Shown here one piece after another: positions 45,003-54,782 of a DNA stretch of 64,000 bases (its first letter is position 1; every line of letters starts with the position of its first letter). The notes below the pieces were generated by a model. The model did no database searches. It was not told the origin of the DNA and worked only from the letters and a program-made list of their open reading frames with translations. The stretch is from positions 17,304 to 81,303 of the forward strand of contig JAFGKU010000056.1 of NCBI GenBank assembly GCA_016928415.1. The letters are read 5' to 3'. Position numbers and translations under genes: made by a program. This stretch comes from Spirochaetales bacterium (GTDB lineage Bacteria > Spirochaetota > Spirochaetia > SZUA-6 > JAFGRV01).

Positions 45003-46022
45003 TTATTCAGTCTGTTCTTTCAGCGCTTTCAAATCTTTGGCAGCATCACGGAGACGCTTTAATTCCAGTGCAATTCGCTCATTAGACGTTATAACAACGG
45101 CTTCCTCCAGGAATTTAACGGCGTCGGGGAGTTTGCCCGTGGCTTCCAGCATTATGGCGCTGTTCACAGCCGCCGCGGGATTTCTTGACTGTTCCCATAC
45201 ATCTTTAAAAATGTTGAATGCGATATCATACAATCCCTTTTTTACCAAGTCATCCGCTTCCGCCATTTTGGGATTCTTTGTTTCATCATTCATCAGGGAA
45301 CGGTATTCCGTGACTTCATAAGGCGCAATCTGGTGCGCAATCCGCGGTAGGATTTTATTGATCATATCCCTGAAAATATCTTCAATTTGCGGCAGGGTGT
45401 CTTCGTCTTCCTTGGCAACTTCTTTACTGTATGTATCGATAAACGATTTCGTTGCCATTATAAAACCAGTAGAGGTGTTTATTATCCGATAGGTAAAATC
45501 AAGTGAGGCTTCTTTTTTCTTCAGGTATTCAATTTTTGTGACCGTTTCACCCGTTTCCAGGTCGAAGACTTCAAATTGCCTGGGTATATCCTGGTCTATG
45601 TATGAAATAGTCGCCGAACCTGTTAAAATGGCTTTCGCTCCTACTAATATGCCGATTTGAACCGGGTTCGGCGAGGTAGTAATCATCCCTGAAAGTGCTT
45701 TGCCCACATCCCTGGGCAGGATAAGGGTAAAATATTTTGTATCGTAGAGGGTCGAGATCAATGATTGAGTGGTATAATTGGAAAGGCGTTGTTCAAGCGT
45801 GTCGGCTTTTTCAATTCCGTAAGCTTTGGTGATTACCTGTTCCCAAATCTGATCAATGGTCAGCATTTCCGAAGTATTGGCAACTACAAAATCCATTACT
45901 GCTAAAGTACGGGCTCCGGCCATGTTGACTTCAGCAGGTTTTGTTACCTTGATATTGATTGTTGTGGCACAGCCTGAAATAACCATAAGCAATAGGATGA
46001 ATAAAAGCAGTATTTTTTTCAT
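45003..46022 (-). CDS. CsgG/DUF6340-like lipoprotein with TPR-like tail
   Basis: A 339-residue lipoprotein: lipobox MVISGC (Cys18). A CsgG/TolB-N-like domain covers about 35-240 (RTLAVMDFVVAN, SLISTLYDTKYFTLILPRDV, GAKAILTGSATISY, SLDFTYRIINTSTGFIMATK). The last 90 residues contain TPR-like helices (ADDLVKKGLYDIAFNIFKDV). The site AAAGGAGG precedes the ATG at a slightly long distance. Such proteins sit at the outer membrane; a secretion or assembly role is possible. No partner genes lie nearby. Confidence 0.8.
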   Translation of the reverse strand: MKKILLLFILLLMVISGCATTINIKVTKPAEVNMAGARTLAVMDFVVANTSEMLTIDQIWEQVITKAYGIEKADTLEQRLSNYTTQSLISTLYDTKYFTLILPRDVGKALSGMITTSPNPVQIGILVGAKAILTGSATISYIDQDIPRQFEVFDLETGETVTKIEYLKKKEASLDFTYRIINTSTGFIMATKSFIDTYSKEVAKEDEDTLPQIEDIFRDMINKILPRIAHQIAPYEVTEYRSLMNDETKNPKMAEADDLVKKGLYDIAFNIFKDVWEQSRNPAAAVNSAIMLEATGKLPDAVKFLEEAVVITSNERIALELKRLRDAAKDLKALKEQTE

Positions 46023-46108
46023 ATCCGAAAAACCTCCTTTCAGATACGGCGTGTTTAAACTATATTGTTATTGATGATCGTACAGGAAAATTTAATTTTA
46101 GGGAACCA

Positions 46109-47902
46109 TTAATGTTTTTTTCCAAGCTTCTTCTTAAGGTTCTTGAAAATAGAAAGGTCCGCCGCCGGTTCTCCATTTCCTTTTGAGAGAAATTTGACGG
46201 CTTCGTCTTCGGGAACCGGCCTGCTTAAGAGGAAGCCCTGTATAACTTCACAGTTCAGGCCGTATAATATTTCCAGTTGTTCTTCCGTTTCAACCCCTTC
46301 TGCAATTATTCCCAGCTCGAGGCTTTTTGCCACGGCAATGATCGCCTTGATTATGGATATTTCCTTGTGTGAACCGGCCGCTAAATCCTTAATAAAGGAG
46401 CGGTCTATTTTTAGAATATTAATGGGGAATTCCTTCAAGTAGGCAAAGGACGAATAACCGGTTCCAAAATCATCCATTGAAAGCTGAACACCCAGTTTCG
46501 CTATTGACTGCAGGAGATTCATGATTTTTTGTTCATTATGCATGACAATGCTTTCTGTTATTTCCAGTTCAAAAAATTTGCTGCTGTAATTTGTGTTCTC
46601 AAGGGTATTATTGATGTTATCCAGTAAGTCATGGTCGTTGAATTGTTTTTTTGACAAATTGATGCAGATTTTAATGGGATTGTATCCCTTTTCCTGCCAG
46701 CGTTTTCCCTGTTCAGAGGCATTTTTTAATACCCAGTTGCCGATCGGAATAATCAATCCGCATTCCTCTGCAATGGGAATAAAATCATTCGGCGGGATTA
46801 TACCGTATTCAGGATGTTTCCACCGTAATAATGCCTCGAAACCGATAATCCTGGATGTGAATATGTTTATCTGCGGTTGATAATAAAGAAGAAGTTCATT
46901 ATTGTTGACGGCCTTGTACAGATTGCTTTCCAGTTCCAGTTTCTTTTTGGCAAGAAAATTCATTGATTCTTCATAGAATTCGCACAGGTTGTAGCCTTTT
47001 AACTTGGCATTATGGAGGGCCACCTCGGCATTTTTAAGGAGTGCGTCGCTTTCCATTCCGTCATGCGGGTAAATGGAGACGCCGATTGACGCCGTAATAA
47101 ATATTTCATTGTCGTCGATGTAAAAGGAATTCTTGATTGAGTCACTGATTCGCTGCGTTATGTATGGAAGGTTATGGATGTTCGTGTTTAAAAGCAGGAT
47201 AATGAATTCATCGCTTCCCATGCGTGCTATGGTTTCCGTGTAGGTATCCGATCCCCCATAAGCCACGATATCGTTTTTCCTGAGTATGTTCTTCAGGCGG
47301 TTGACGAGTAATACAAGCAGGCTGTCTCCCACGCGGTGACCATACGCATTGTTGATTTTTTTAAAGTTATCTATATCCAGAAAAAGGATGGCGAATTTCC
47401 GGTTATACCTCTGAGCTTCGGCTATGGATTTTTCAAGCATTTCCTTAAGTAAATAAAAATTGGCTATATTGGTCAATTTGTCATAGTACTGGGCGCGTTT
47501 TAATTTTTCCTGTTCTTCTTTTTTCTGCTTAATGGCATAGCGTATGGCCCTGTGCAGGCCTGTAGCGTCAATGGCCCCCTTGACCAGGAAATTACTTGCA
47601 CCGGCCCGCAACGCCATGCCGTCGATGTCATGATCGTCCTTGCCTGTCAGCAGTATAACGGGTGTATTGAAATTGAACCGGCTTGCTTCCTGAAGCACTT
47701 CGATTCCCGAATGAACACCTAAATGATAATCTAAAAGACAGATATCGTACGTTCTCTCTTTAATAGCCTCTATGGCCTTGGCATAGAGTGATACCCATTC
47801 AATCTCAAACAGGTTCTCCCCGATTTCACACAGGAGGTCTTTTGTTAATATATAATCATCTTCATCGTCATCTATTATAAGGGTCCTTATTTTTTCATCC
47901 AT
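46109..47902 (-). CDS. REC-GGDEF-EAL protein, probable c-di-GMP phosphodiesterase
   Basis: A 597-residue response regulator. REC (about 1-125): acidic pocket IIDDDEDD, phospho-acceptor in CLLDYHLG, Lys in LVKG. The GGDEF domain (about 145-320) has ARMGSDEF, so the second Gly is Ser and cyclase activity is doubtful. It also carries an insertion before that motif, as in several composite proteins. The EAL domain (about 330-575) is complete: EALLRW, NLSKKQF, EITES, DDFGTGYSS, LKIDRSFI, AEGVET, QGFLLSRP. It should hydrolyse c-di-GMP under control of the PAS kinase two bases upstream; the PilZ protein at 20545 is a potential downstream reader. Confidence 0.93.
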   Translation of the reverse strand: MDEKIRTLIIDDDEDDYILTKDLLCEIGENLFEIEWVSLYAKAIEAIKERTYDICLLDYHLGVHSGIEVLQEASRFNFNTPVILLTGKDDHDIDGMALRAGASNFLVKGAIDATGLHRAIRYAIKQKKEEQEKLKRAQYYDKLTNIANFYLLKEMLEKSIAEAQRYNRKFAILFLDIDNFKKINNAYGHRVGDSLLVLLVNRLKNILRKNDIVAYGGSDTYTETIARMGSDEFIILLLNTNIHNLPYITQRISDSIKNSFYIDDNEIFITASIGVSIYPHDGMESDALLKNAEVALHNAKLKGYNLCEFYEESMNFLAKKKLELESNLYKAVNNNELLLYYQPQINIFTSRIIGFEALLRWKHPEYGIIPPNDFIPIAEECGLIIPIGNWVLKNASEQGKRWQEKGYNPIKICINLSKKQFNDHDLLDNINNTLENTNYSSKFFELEITESIVMHNEQKIMNLLQSIAKLGVQLSMDDFGTGYSSFAYLKEFPINILKIDRSFIKDLAAGSHKEISIIKAIIAVAKSLELGIIAEGVETEEQLEILYGLNCEVIQGFLLSRPVPEDEAVKFLSKGNGEPAADLSIFKNLKKKLGKKH

Positions 47903-47904
47903 GT

Positions 47905-49017
47905 TTACTCCTGTTCATGCGCCGCTTTGATATTTATAATAAACCGGGTTCCCTTTCCTTCCCTGCTCTGTGCCGTAATGTCGCCTCCGTGGTTCTGGGC
48001 TATCTTGCGGCAGATGGAAAGCCCAAGCCCCGTACCCGGATAGGTCTCGGAAGGATAGATGCGTTTGAAAATGAGAAATATGTTTTCAGACTCTTCCTGT
48101 TTGAATCCTATTCCATTGTCTTCGATGATAATCCGGCATTTGTTGCCTGTAATCTCTGAACTGATCCCGATCACCAGGGGTTCATCCTGTTTCCGGAATT
48201 TTATACTGTTATCGATCAGGTTCTGAAAAAGCTGCACCATTTGCAGTTTATTCCCTTCAATGGTTTCCAGGTTTTTTATATCGAATTTAACCCCGGATTG
48301 TTTTATCGGTATTTCAAGATATTTTTTAACGGTGTCCAATACTTCGACAAGCGATACGGATTCCCTCTCAACCCTGTTGTTCAACCTTGAAAGGGAAAGC
48401 AGCCCCGTTATCAGTTCTCTCATATTATTGGCCGCTTTTATCATTCTTCCAAGGTAGTCGGCGCTTTTCCCCTCAATTGAATCACCGCACATTGATACCA
48501 GTTTTTCACCGAAAGACTCGATTTTACGCAGAGGAGCCTGAAGGTCATGGGAGGCCACATAGGCGAATTGCTCCAGGTCCGCATTGGAACGTTCCAGTTC
48601 CGCCTTTACTTTTTTCAGATTGTTTTCGGCCCTTATCAGGTCTGTAATGTCCCTGTTCAGGCCCATCAGCCCGATAACCCTGTCTCCGTCGAAAATGGGG
48701 GCCTTGGTCGTGAAATTCCAGAGGTTTTGCTTTTTAGCCCCCGTTTTTTCTATTTTAGCTATAATCGGTTTACCGGTTTTCATTATCTGCTCTTCATCTT
48801 CAAAATATTGCCTTGCGAGGTCCTCGGGGAAGAAATCCATGTCCGTTTTACCTATAGCATTTTCAATCGTGGTGCCCAAATTGTCGGCTGTCGGCTTATT
48901 CAGTAAAATGAACCTGTGCCGGATATCTTTAAAATAGATTTGATCCGGGATAAATTCCATGAGAAGTTTTAACAATTTACTCTCGGAGAAACTGGCTAAT
49001 TTCAGCTCTTCTTTCAT
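47905..49017 (-). CDS. PAS-domain sensor histidine kinase
   Basis: A 370-residue soluble kinase without membrane segments. PAS (about 14-135: FIPDQIYFKDIRHRFILLNK, KTDMDFFPEDLARQYF) suggests a cytosolic cue, possibly redox or haem/flavin-bound. HisKA His lies in YVASHDLQAPLRKIESFGEK (about residue 160). HATPase motifs: NLIDNSIKF, DNGIGF, GTGLGLSICRKI. This is the phytochrome-like HDLQAPLR subfamily. Its stop and the next start are 2 bp apart, so it should phosphorylate the adjacent REC-GGDEF-EAL protein. Confidence 0.92.
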   Translation of the reverse strand: MKEELKLASFSESKLLKLLMEFIPDQIYFKDIRHRFILLNKPTADNLGTTIENAIGKTDMDFFPEDLARQYFEDEEQIMKTGKPIIAKIEKTGAKKQNLWNFTTKAPIFDGDRVIGLMGLNRDITDLIRAENNLKKVKAELERSNADLEQFAYVASHDLQAPLRKIESFGEKLVSMCGDSIEGKSADYLGRMIKAANNMRELITGLLSLSRLNNRVERESVSLVEVLDTVKKYLEIPIKQSGVKFDIKNLETIEGNKLQMVQLFQNLIDNSIKFRKQDEPLVIGISSEITGNKCRIIIEDNGIGFKQEESENIFLIFKRIYPSETYPGTGLGLSICRKIAQNHGGDITAQSREGKGTRFIINIKAAHEQE

Positions 49018-49111
49018 TAACGCAACCTTGATGATCCCTGTTCATTTAATTATATTCTTTTTTCCTTCTTTGTAAAATTTTTATTTACGTTTCAGGGCTT
49101 TTAGCGGTGAT

Positions 49112-49258
49112 TCATTGCGTATTGTTAAAGCCGTCAATTTCAAATTTTTGCCCTGTTTTGAGACTATGAAAGGTCGAAAGGCCATTGGGATGAACAACTA
49201 TGATGAATCCTCCAAAAAGAAATTCGGTGAAACTGTCCTCTGTCTGGATCATTAACAT
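49112..49258 (-). CDS. possible small ORF or gene remnant (48 aa)
   Basis: An open frame from ATG 49258 (MLMIQTEDSFTEFLFGGFII) to TGA 49112. The frame stays open for a few codons upstream, and the ribosome site is distant. The hydrophobic-beta pattern GGFIIVVHPNGL is protein-like, so it may be the tail of a lost gene. The remainder of 49018-49325 shows no other feature. Confidence 0.3.
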   Translation of the reverse strand: MLMIQTEDSFTEFLFGGFIIVVHPNGLSTFHSLKTGQKFEIDGFNNTQ

Positions 49259-49325
49259 GGCTGTTGCTTCTTTTTTCCTCCCGGGAATGGTAAATTAAAT
49301 ATTATTTTCTTTATCTTGGAAATAT

Positions 49326-49823
49326 ATGCTCGTTTATGATATATTTATAAGGAATATGAATGTGGAAAAATCAAAAAACATTCCAGCTGTAATACTCCAA
49401 TGGTTTTTGTGCCTCCTGTTTTTTTTAATTATCAATGCCGGATTGAATTCATTACCGTTTCCCGTCTCTGAACCCGAAGGATGGGAGCCGGATGAGGTTG
49501 AACAAAAAACGGTATTACGCAAGGATGAATCAATTGAAAAAGATCTCAATGAAAGTTTAGCAGTAAGCTTCATAAGATTCTATCAGGAAAACATCAATCC
49601 GAACAGTATTACCCGCTGCCCGTTTTACATCTCCTGTTCAAATTTCGCCCTCCAGGCCATTCAAAAATATGGCTTTATTCCCGGCGTCATTCTGTTTATC
49701 GACCGGATTTATTACAGGGAGAATTCGGAGGCCTTTAAGCATTATCCTAAAAAGCGTAATGACGAGTTTTACCTGAAACTCAATGATTCCTTTTTTTTAA
49801 ACGGCGGATCGATTTATGAATAG
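49326..49823 (+). CDS. YidD-like protein with an extra N-terminal membrane anchor
   Basis: A 165-residue protein. The YidD signature is in the C-terminal half: FIRFYQENINPNSITRCPFY followed by SCSNFALQAIQKYGFIPGVI (CxxYxSCS-like form RCPFYISCSN). Normal YidD has about 70-80 residues; here a 95-residue N-terminal extension holds a transmembrane segment (about 20-40) and an acidic linker (EPEGWEPDEVEQ). The start is uncertain: ATG at 49326 or at 49356. It overlaps the next gene by 8 bp. YidD helps membrane-protein insertion; this variant probably serves the export of its neighbours. Confidence 0.75.
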   Translation: MLVYDIFIRNMNVEKSKNIPAVILQWFLCLLFFLIINAGLNSLPFPVSEPEGWEPDEVEQKTVLRKDESIEKDLNESLAVSFIRFYQENINPNSITRCPFYISCSNFALQAIQKYGFIPGVILFIDRIYYRENSEAFKHYPKKRNDEFYLKLNDSFFLNGGSIYE

Positions 49824-50694
49824 GAAGGTTCCTTTCATCATTCTGTCCATATTTTTTGTTTTCCCTGTTGCCGTATATGCCCAGGAACAAACAAATACGT
49901 TTGATTTTGCTGATTCCTTAATGGAGGAAGGAGATTATTTCAGGTCGATCACCGAATACAAACGGATTATTTTTTTTACGGATGATGATAACCTTAAAAA
50001 GCAATGCTCGTACAGGATAGCCCTGGCATATTGTAAAAGCAACCATTTTCCCCTTTCAATTTCCTATCTGGATGATCTTTTAAAATTTCCCGAACTGCCG
50101 CCGGAAATATTCGCTAAAACGGATTTACTTTACGGCATCAATTTTTATTTTTTGCATGAGTACGGATTAGCGCGGGACTACTTTGAAAAATCCCTGAAAA
50201 TCAACTCAAGCGGTACCCCGGAACTCTTGTTAGGTCTTCTTGCGGCCGACAACGGCAATTTTGAATCTGCCGGCCGCATATTCAGGACGGCTGCTGAGAA
50301 ATCTCCGGAATCTGAGAGCGGGCGGCTTGCCGCAGACCTTTCAACGGAAATACTGAACGGGTCTTCATTGGACAGTAAAAGCCCTTTTGTTGCCGGATTG
50401 TTATCCGCCGTTCTGCCCGGAAGCGGGCAGGCATATACCGGGCATTGGTTTGATGCGTTGAACGCTTTCACTATGGTGGGTTTTTTCGGCTTTGCCACCT
50501 ACCTGGCGGTGTCTTACGATATTCAGCGGAATGACGGGTATTACTTCTATACGGCGATAAGCGGAGTCATCACCGGGTTTTTCTATTTGTCGAATATATT
50601 CGGAGCCGCCAAAACGGCGGAGTACTATACGGCAAAACAGCGACAGGATTTTATGGATGGAATACGTAAGAAAATATTCAATACCGTACCATAA
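49816..50694 (+). CDS. exported TPR protein with C-terminal DUF5683-like membrane region
   Basis: A 292-residue protein: signal peptide (to VYAQE, about residue 22), TPR-like helical repeats (about 30-170: YFRSITEYKRIIFF, YGLARDYFEKSLKINSSGTP, NFESAGRIFRTAAEKSPESE), and a C-terminal membrane part. That part starts VAGLLSAVLPGSGQAYTGHW, the Gly/Pro/Gln motif of TM2/DUF5683-type domains, then two helices. It overlaps the YidD-like gene by 8 bp and precedes a barrel-like protein by 21 bp. It probably forms a complex with these neighbours. Function not known. Confidence 0.75.
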   Translation: MNRKVPFIILSIFFVFPVAVYAQEQTNTFDFADSLMEEGDYFRSITEYKRIIFFTDDDNLKKQCSYRIALAYCKSNHFPLSISYLDDLLKFPELPPEIFAKTDLLYGINFYFLHEYGLARDYFEKSLKINSSGTPELLLGLLAADNGNFESAGRIFRTAAEKSPESESGRLAADLSTEILNGSSLDSKSPFVAGLLSAVLPGSGQAYTGHWFDALNAFTMVGFFGFATYLAVSYDIQRNDGYYFYTAISGVITGFFYLSNIFGAAKTAEYYTAKQRQDFMDGIRKKIFNTVP

Positions 50695-50715
50695 CGGTAA
50701 ATTGAGGAGTGTAAC

Positions 50716-51585
50716 ATGATCAAGCACGTTTGTATCTTCCTGGTGGTAGCGTTTGTTTTTTCGTTTACGGTATCGGCCGAAATTACCCAATACTCCGGGG
50801 ACGACCAGATAGATGAGATTCAAAAGCGTATCGACGAGGAAAAGGAACGTCAAAAAAATACAACCAAAGACGACGACGATGATGATGATGACGATACTTC
50901 CTGTTTTGCGGTAGGGAAATGTCTGTTTTCCATGATGGATGCATTAAGCGATGCCTCTTCCGATTCCCAGTCTGATGAAAACGGGTATGAAGGGAACACT
51001 GGAACAACACAGGGAGGCTGTCTGGGTAATATCGGCAGTTTAACCTATGCGCCTTTTCCGTACGCCGGGGATTGGGGAAACACAATTGCCATTTGGAACA
51101 AACCGGCCGGACAGGAAGGCAAACCGGGATTTTTAAAGGCAACTTTTAGCGGAGCCTATCTCCTTGATAATATTGGAAACCTGAATGCTCAATTGGAAGC
51201 AAACCTTTTTATTCTCCATTTTAATGGTTTTTACCAGCATTCGTTTGCGGAAACCAGAACCATGAACATGTTTTCATTCAATGGCGGTGTATCTTTTCCC
51301 ATTGAATCCATTTTACTGAATTTGTATGGCGGAATATATTATTACGATTACATAGGGAGTTCTCTAATTTCCTTCGGAGCCAGCATGAAAATATTCCTGC
51401 CCCATAATTTATATCTGGATGTTTACAACCTTAACTCTTTCTTCGGTACATTAGGATTTCATTTTCTTACCGCGTCCCTCAATTATTCACTTGACCGTTT
51501 TTCGATCGGGTGCGGATACAGATTTAATAGTTTTGCAGGGGTCATTCTGCAGGGGGTTGAGGCAAACATTTCGGTATGGTTATAA
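50716..51585 (+). CDS. exported outer-membrane-like protein with poly-Asp tract
   Basis: A 289-residue protein with signal peptide (to VSAEITQ). The N-terminal soluble part has a charged coiled-coil stretch and nine Asp in a row (about residue 53-61) encoded by repeated GAY codons, then two Cys-flanked Ser/Asn/Gly-rich segments. From about 135 on, beta strands of barrel type occur (YLLDNIGNLNAQLEANLFIL, SSLISFGASMKIFLPHNL, FSIGCGYRFN) ending VEANISVWL. The Asp run could bind calcium or be a contracting repeat. Not recognised further. Confidence 0.7.
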   Translation: MIKHVCIFLVVAFVFSFTVSAEITQYSGDDQIDEIQKRIDEEKERQKNTTKDDDDDDDDDTSCFAVGKCLFSMMDALSDASSDSQSDENGYEGNTGTTQGGCLGNIGSLTYAPFPYAGDWGNTIAIWNKPAGQEGKPGFLKATFSGAYLLDNIGNLNAQLEANLFILHFNGFYQHSFAETRTMNMFSFNGGVSFPIESILLNLYGGIYYYDYIGSSLISFGASMKIFLPHNLYLDVYNLNSFFGTLGFHFLTASLNYSLDRFSIGCGYRFNSFAGVILQGVEANISVWL

Positions 51586-51595
51586 CGAATGGTTT

Positions 51596-52501
51596 ATGCA
51601 TGATGTTTATTTATACGGCATAATTTCACCCAGTACTGTTTATCTTCTGCATGATGATTTCCCTTTCCCAAAAGCAAATCAATACGCGGAGATAAAAAAG
51701 ACCATACCTTCCATTGGCGGTGAAGCAGCCAATACGGCCATCATGTTGTCGAAGCTCGGGATAAATACAAAAATGGACGGCAATTGGGTCAATAAATCCA
51801 ACAGGGATGAAATAAACAGGCTCTTAAAACCGTTTAATATCGATATTTCGCGGCTAAAAGAATGTGAGGAAGGCGGTACGGAGGAATTCATCATTGCCGA
51901 TAGAACTTCACGTACCGTATTCGGAAATTATGCCGGTTTCAATACGGGCGGAAAACAATGGAATGATCCTGAAGAATGCGATATTCTGGATGCGAAGATT
52001 GTGTCCCTGGACCCGTATTTAAAAGACGCCTCTCTGGCCGTGGCCAGGCTGTGCGTGAAAAACAATATCCCTTATGTCACCATCGATTGCAGGCATGATG
52101 ATTTCATATCTCAAAACGCGGAAGCCGTGATTATATCCCATGAACTGCGCAGCCAGGCGTATGCCGAGTGCGATGCCGGTGAGATTTTCAGCAAATACCG
52201 GAATAAATGCAGAGGACTGGTCATCATCACCTACGAAGGGGACGAACTGGTCTACGGGCGGAAAGGGGAGGGGATACATAAATTAAAACCGTATAAAATA
52301 ACCCCCGTTGATACGACGGGTGCCGGTGATTCGTTCCGCGCCGGTATCATCTACGGTTTATTAAAAGGCTGGAATGATAAGGAGACCGTTCAATTCGCTT
52401 CCGCCGTTGCCGCCTGTGTGTGCCTTACGTATCCGCATACATTGAATGCACCGGGTATCGAAGGTGTAAGGCAATTCATGAATGATTATGAAAAGCTGTA
52501 A
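51596..52501 (+). CDS. PfkB-family carbohydrate kinase (second)
   Basis: A 301-residue kinase. The protein probably starts MHDVYLYGIISPS at 51596, 11 bp after the barrel gene, with a poor ribosome site; longer readings overlap the previous gene by 95 bp. Motifs: SIGGEAANTAIMLSKLGINT (about 40) and DTTGAGDSFRAGIIYGLLKG (about 243, Asp249 as base). Only about 25-30 percent like the first PfkB kinase by eye. It should phosphorylate a sugar in the cytosol. The downstream inverted repeat closes the unit. Confidence 0.85.
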   Translation: MHDVYLYGIISPSTVYLLHDDFPFPKANQYAEIKKTIPSIGGEAANTAIMLSKLGINTKMDGNWVNKSNRDEINRLLKPFNIDISRLKECEEGGTEEFIIADRTSRTVFGNYAGFNTGGKQWNDPEECDILDAKIVSLDPYLKDASLAVARLCVKNNIPYVTIDCRHDDFISQNAEAVIISHELRSQAYAECDAGEIFSKYRNKCRGLVIITYEGDELVYGRKGEGIHKLKPYKITPVDTTGAGDSFRAGIIYGLLKGWNDKETVQFASAVAACVCLTYPHTLNAPGIEGVRQFMNDYEKL

Positions 52502-52542
52502 CAGCGTTCCCTTGACCGGTGACCAGGTGCTTAGTGCGGTAA

Positions 52543-52581
52543 AAGGGACGGTAAACCGCAGATATCAATTTGCCGTCCCTT
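52543..52581. terminator. stem-loop between convergent genes
   Basis: AAGGGACGG (52543-52551) pairs with CCGTCCCTT (52573-52581), extended by AAA/TTT. No proper T-run on either strand, so termination may be inefficient. Confidence 0.55.
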
Positions 52582-52593
52582 GCCCGTGAATCA

Positions 52594-52917
52594 CTATAGC
52601 GTGTACGGTATCATGTGGATACCGTCTTCTTCAGAGAGCATTTTCACTCTGAATCCTGAAACATTCAGGTGCTCTCCATACTCCTCGATAAAAGGGAAAT
52701 TGGGAACAGGGTCAATGGTCGGAAGAAAATTATTTTTGGGAACTGTTCCCGTGTAGTTGAGCACGGCTGGTTTCCCTAATGCCCATGAAAAAAGATGTTC
52801 ACCATTTTCGCTGGAAAAGATGGACAGGAAGCTTGAAAAAGGGCTGCTTCCATTTGACGCAAAAGCGGTCAAGGTCAATAACAAAAACAATGCAGTTGAA
52901 ATAATTATGTATTTCAT
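52594..52917 (-). CDS. small exported protein of unknown function
   Basis: A 107-residue protein with a clear signal peptide (MKYIIISTALFLLLTLTAFA) and a strong ribosome site (AAGGAGG). The mature 87 residues are Pro- and aromatic-rich (FSSFLSIFSSENGEHLFSWA, TIDPVPNFPFIEEY) without Cys. No family recognised. It is convergent with the PfkB kinase. Confidence 0.65.
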   Translation of the reverse strand: MKYIIISTALFLLLTLTAFASNGSSPFSSFLSIFSSENGEHLFSWALGKPAVLNYTGTVPKNNFLPTIDPVPNFPFIEEYGEHLNVSGFRVKMLSEEDGIHMIPYTL

Positions 52918-53060
52918 AACTACACCTCCTTAATAAATTTCCTCCTGTCATTGTCAAATTTAAAAAAAAATAAAAAAAAAGGCCGGATTCTAAAATTTTT
53001 ATTTTTTTTCTTGTAAAAAATCTATAATTTGAATTACAGTATTATTGAGAAAGTAAGAAA

Positions 53061-54695
53061 ATGAAGAAAAAATCCCTGGCAGATTTGTTTCTTGATCCCT
53101 ATAAAGACAAAACACTTTTAGAACGTTTGAAATCCAAAGCCCTTTACGTCAGTTCCCTGTTCCTTGGCTTCGGAAGCCTCCTGTACGCCGCCATCCTGAT
53201 TTTAACGGGAGGCAACATTATTGATACGATTATATTTTTTACAGGTTCCGCCTTTGTACCGTTTATCCTGTTTAACCTTAAAAAAGGGAGACTCCAGTCA
53301 TCGGCCAACATGGCAATCCTGACGGCCCTCGGTATTCTGGCTGTATCCGCATTCACCTCAGGGCGGGTGTGCGTCTATCAAATTTATAACCTTCTTTCCG
53401 CTCTGCTATTTGTCCTTCTTCTTAACTGCCTTCTGGGCTACCGTACTTACCAGTTCGTTATTGTATCCATTATCGGTTCCATCAGTCTCGCGGTTTTTTT
53501 CTTCAGCATGCTGCTTCCATTAGAGAACATTGAATTTGGTAACAAATTAATATATATGCTTTCAGCAACGATCATTTATACGATCGGCATAGTCATTTCC
53601 ATTTCCGTTAACAGGATTGTCAATGAATCCATAGGGCAGGCTAACAAGGAAGCGGAAAAAAACCTGAGCCGGTTTGAAAAACTGGGCTCTGTTCTTGCCT
53701 CTTCACAGGAAGGATTGGAAATCGGGAAAAAATTGATCGCCTCTTCGGAACTGACGGTAAAAACCGGAGACGAGATCAACAACGCTTTATCGGACCTGCT
53801 AAATGACCTTGTGAAACTCAATGATGACATAGCCCTTACTTCCTCCGCGAATGAAGACATAGGCGCATTTATCGAGGGGCTGAAGGACACTTCGGTGAAG
53901 CAGGGCGCAGCCATAACGGAATCTTCGGCCTCCATAGAAGAAATGACCGCCTCTATAAATGCCATCAGTCAAAGTATCAATGCCAGGAAATCCGTGATAA
54001 CAGACCTTGTGAATGTTGCAAACGAAGGAAAGCAAAGTGTAGAACAGGCTTCCGACTCGATTGCCGAGCTTTCATCAAGCATCCTGGATGAACAGGAGAT
54101 AATCAATGTAATCGTGGAAATCGCCGGGCAAACCAATCTCCTGGCCATGAATGCGAGCATCGAGGCCGCCCATGCGGGTGAAGCGGGGAAGGGATTTGCC
54201 GTTGTTGCCGACGAAATCAGGAAACTGGCAGAAAATACGAGTATAAACACAAAAATCATTACCGGCAGGATTAACAGGAACATGGAAAATGTGTCCAATA
54301 CGATAGATATTATCAAGAGTGTTGGTGAATATTTCGGAAGAATCAACAGGAATATCTCCCAGTTTGCACAGGTCATGGAGGAAACAGGAACCGGTATGGG
54401 TGAACTGGCAGGCGGAACGGGAGAAATCATGCAGGCAGTCTCTAACCTTCTTGGTCTAACGGAGAAAGTCAACCAGTCCGTGGGGAAGGTGACGGGTATG
54501 ATAGAGGAAAATAAACAAAGAATCACAGGGATTGCCCGGTTCAGTTTATCGCAAAAAGGTGTCGCTGAACAAATTTTTAAGCATTATGAAATAATTCTGA
54601 ATGAAATGGCGAAGATACGGACGATTGGCCAGGAAAATATTGGAAGAATTAAAGAATTGGCAGAAGAAGTGGAAAATGTGAGGATAGAAGATTAA
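53061..54695 (+). CDS. methyl-accepting chemotaxis protein without a periplasmic domain
   Basis: A 544-residue MCP. The N-terminal half has six helices (about 28-190) with short loops and no ligand-binding domain, so the stimulus is membrane-borne, intracellular or brought by a partner. The hairpin tip is intact ([20 protein letters not shown], then [19 protein letters not shown]). HAMP is not evident. The ribosome site is weak. It belongs to the chemotaxis input; no che genes lie in the window. Confidence 0.9.
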   Translation: MKKKSLADLFLDPYKDKTLLERLKSKALYVSSLFLGFGSLLYAAILILTGGNIIDTIIFFTGSAFVPFILFNLKKGRLQSSANMAILTALGILAVSAFTSGRVCVYQIYNLLSALLFVLLLNCLLGYRTYQFVIVSIIGSISLAVFFFSMLLPLENIEFGNKLIYMLSATIIYTIGIVISISVNRIVNESIGQANKEAEKNLSRFEKLGSVLASSQEGLEIGKKLIASSELTVKTGDEINNALSDLLNDLVKLNDDIALTSSANEDIGAFIEGLKDTSVKQGAAITESSASIEEMTASINAISQSINARKSVITDLVNVANEGKQSVEQASDSIAELSSSILDEQEIINVIVEIAGQTNLLAMNASIEAAHAGEAGKGFAVVADEIRKLAENTSINTKIITGRINRNMENVSNTIDIIKSVGEYFGRINRNISQFAQVMEETGTGMGELAGGTGEIMQAVSNLLGLTEKVNQSVGKVTGMIEENKQRITGIARFSLSQKGVAEQIFKHYEIILNEMAKIRTIGQENIGRIKELAEEVENVRIED

Positions 54696-54782
54696 CTTAC
54701 ATTTCTGAAATTGATTTAACGAGAAAATATTTATTTGTTATAAACAATCATAAGATTAAATAGTAAATCCAACCAAGAAGTC

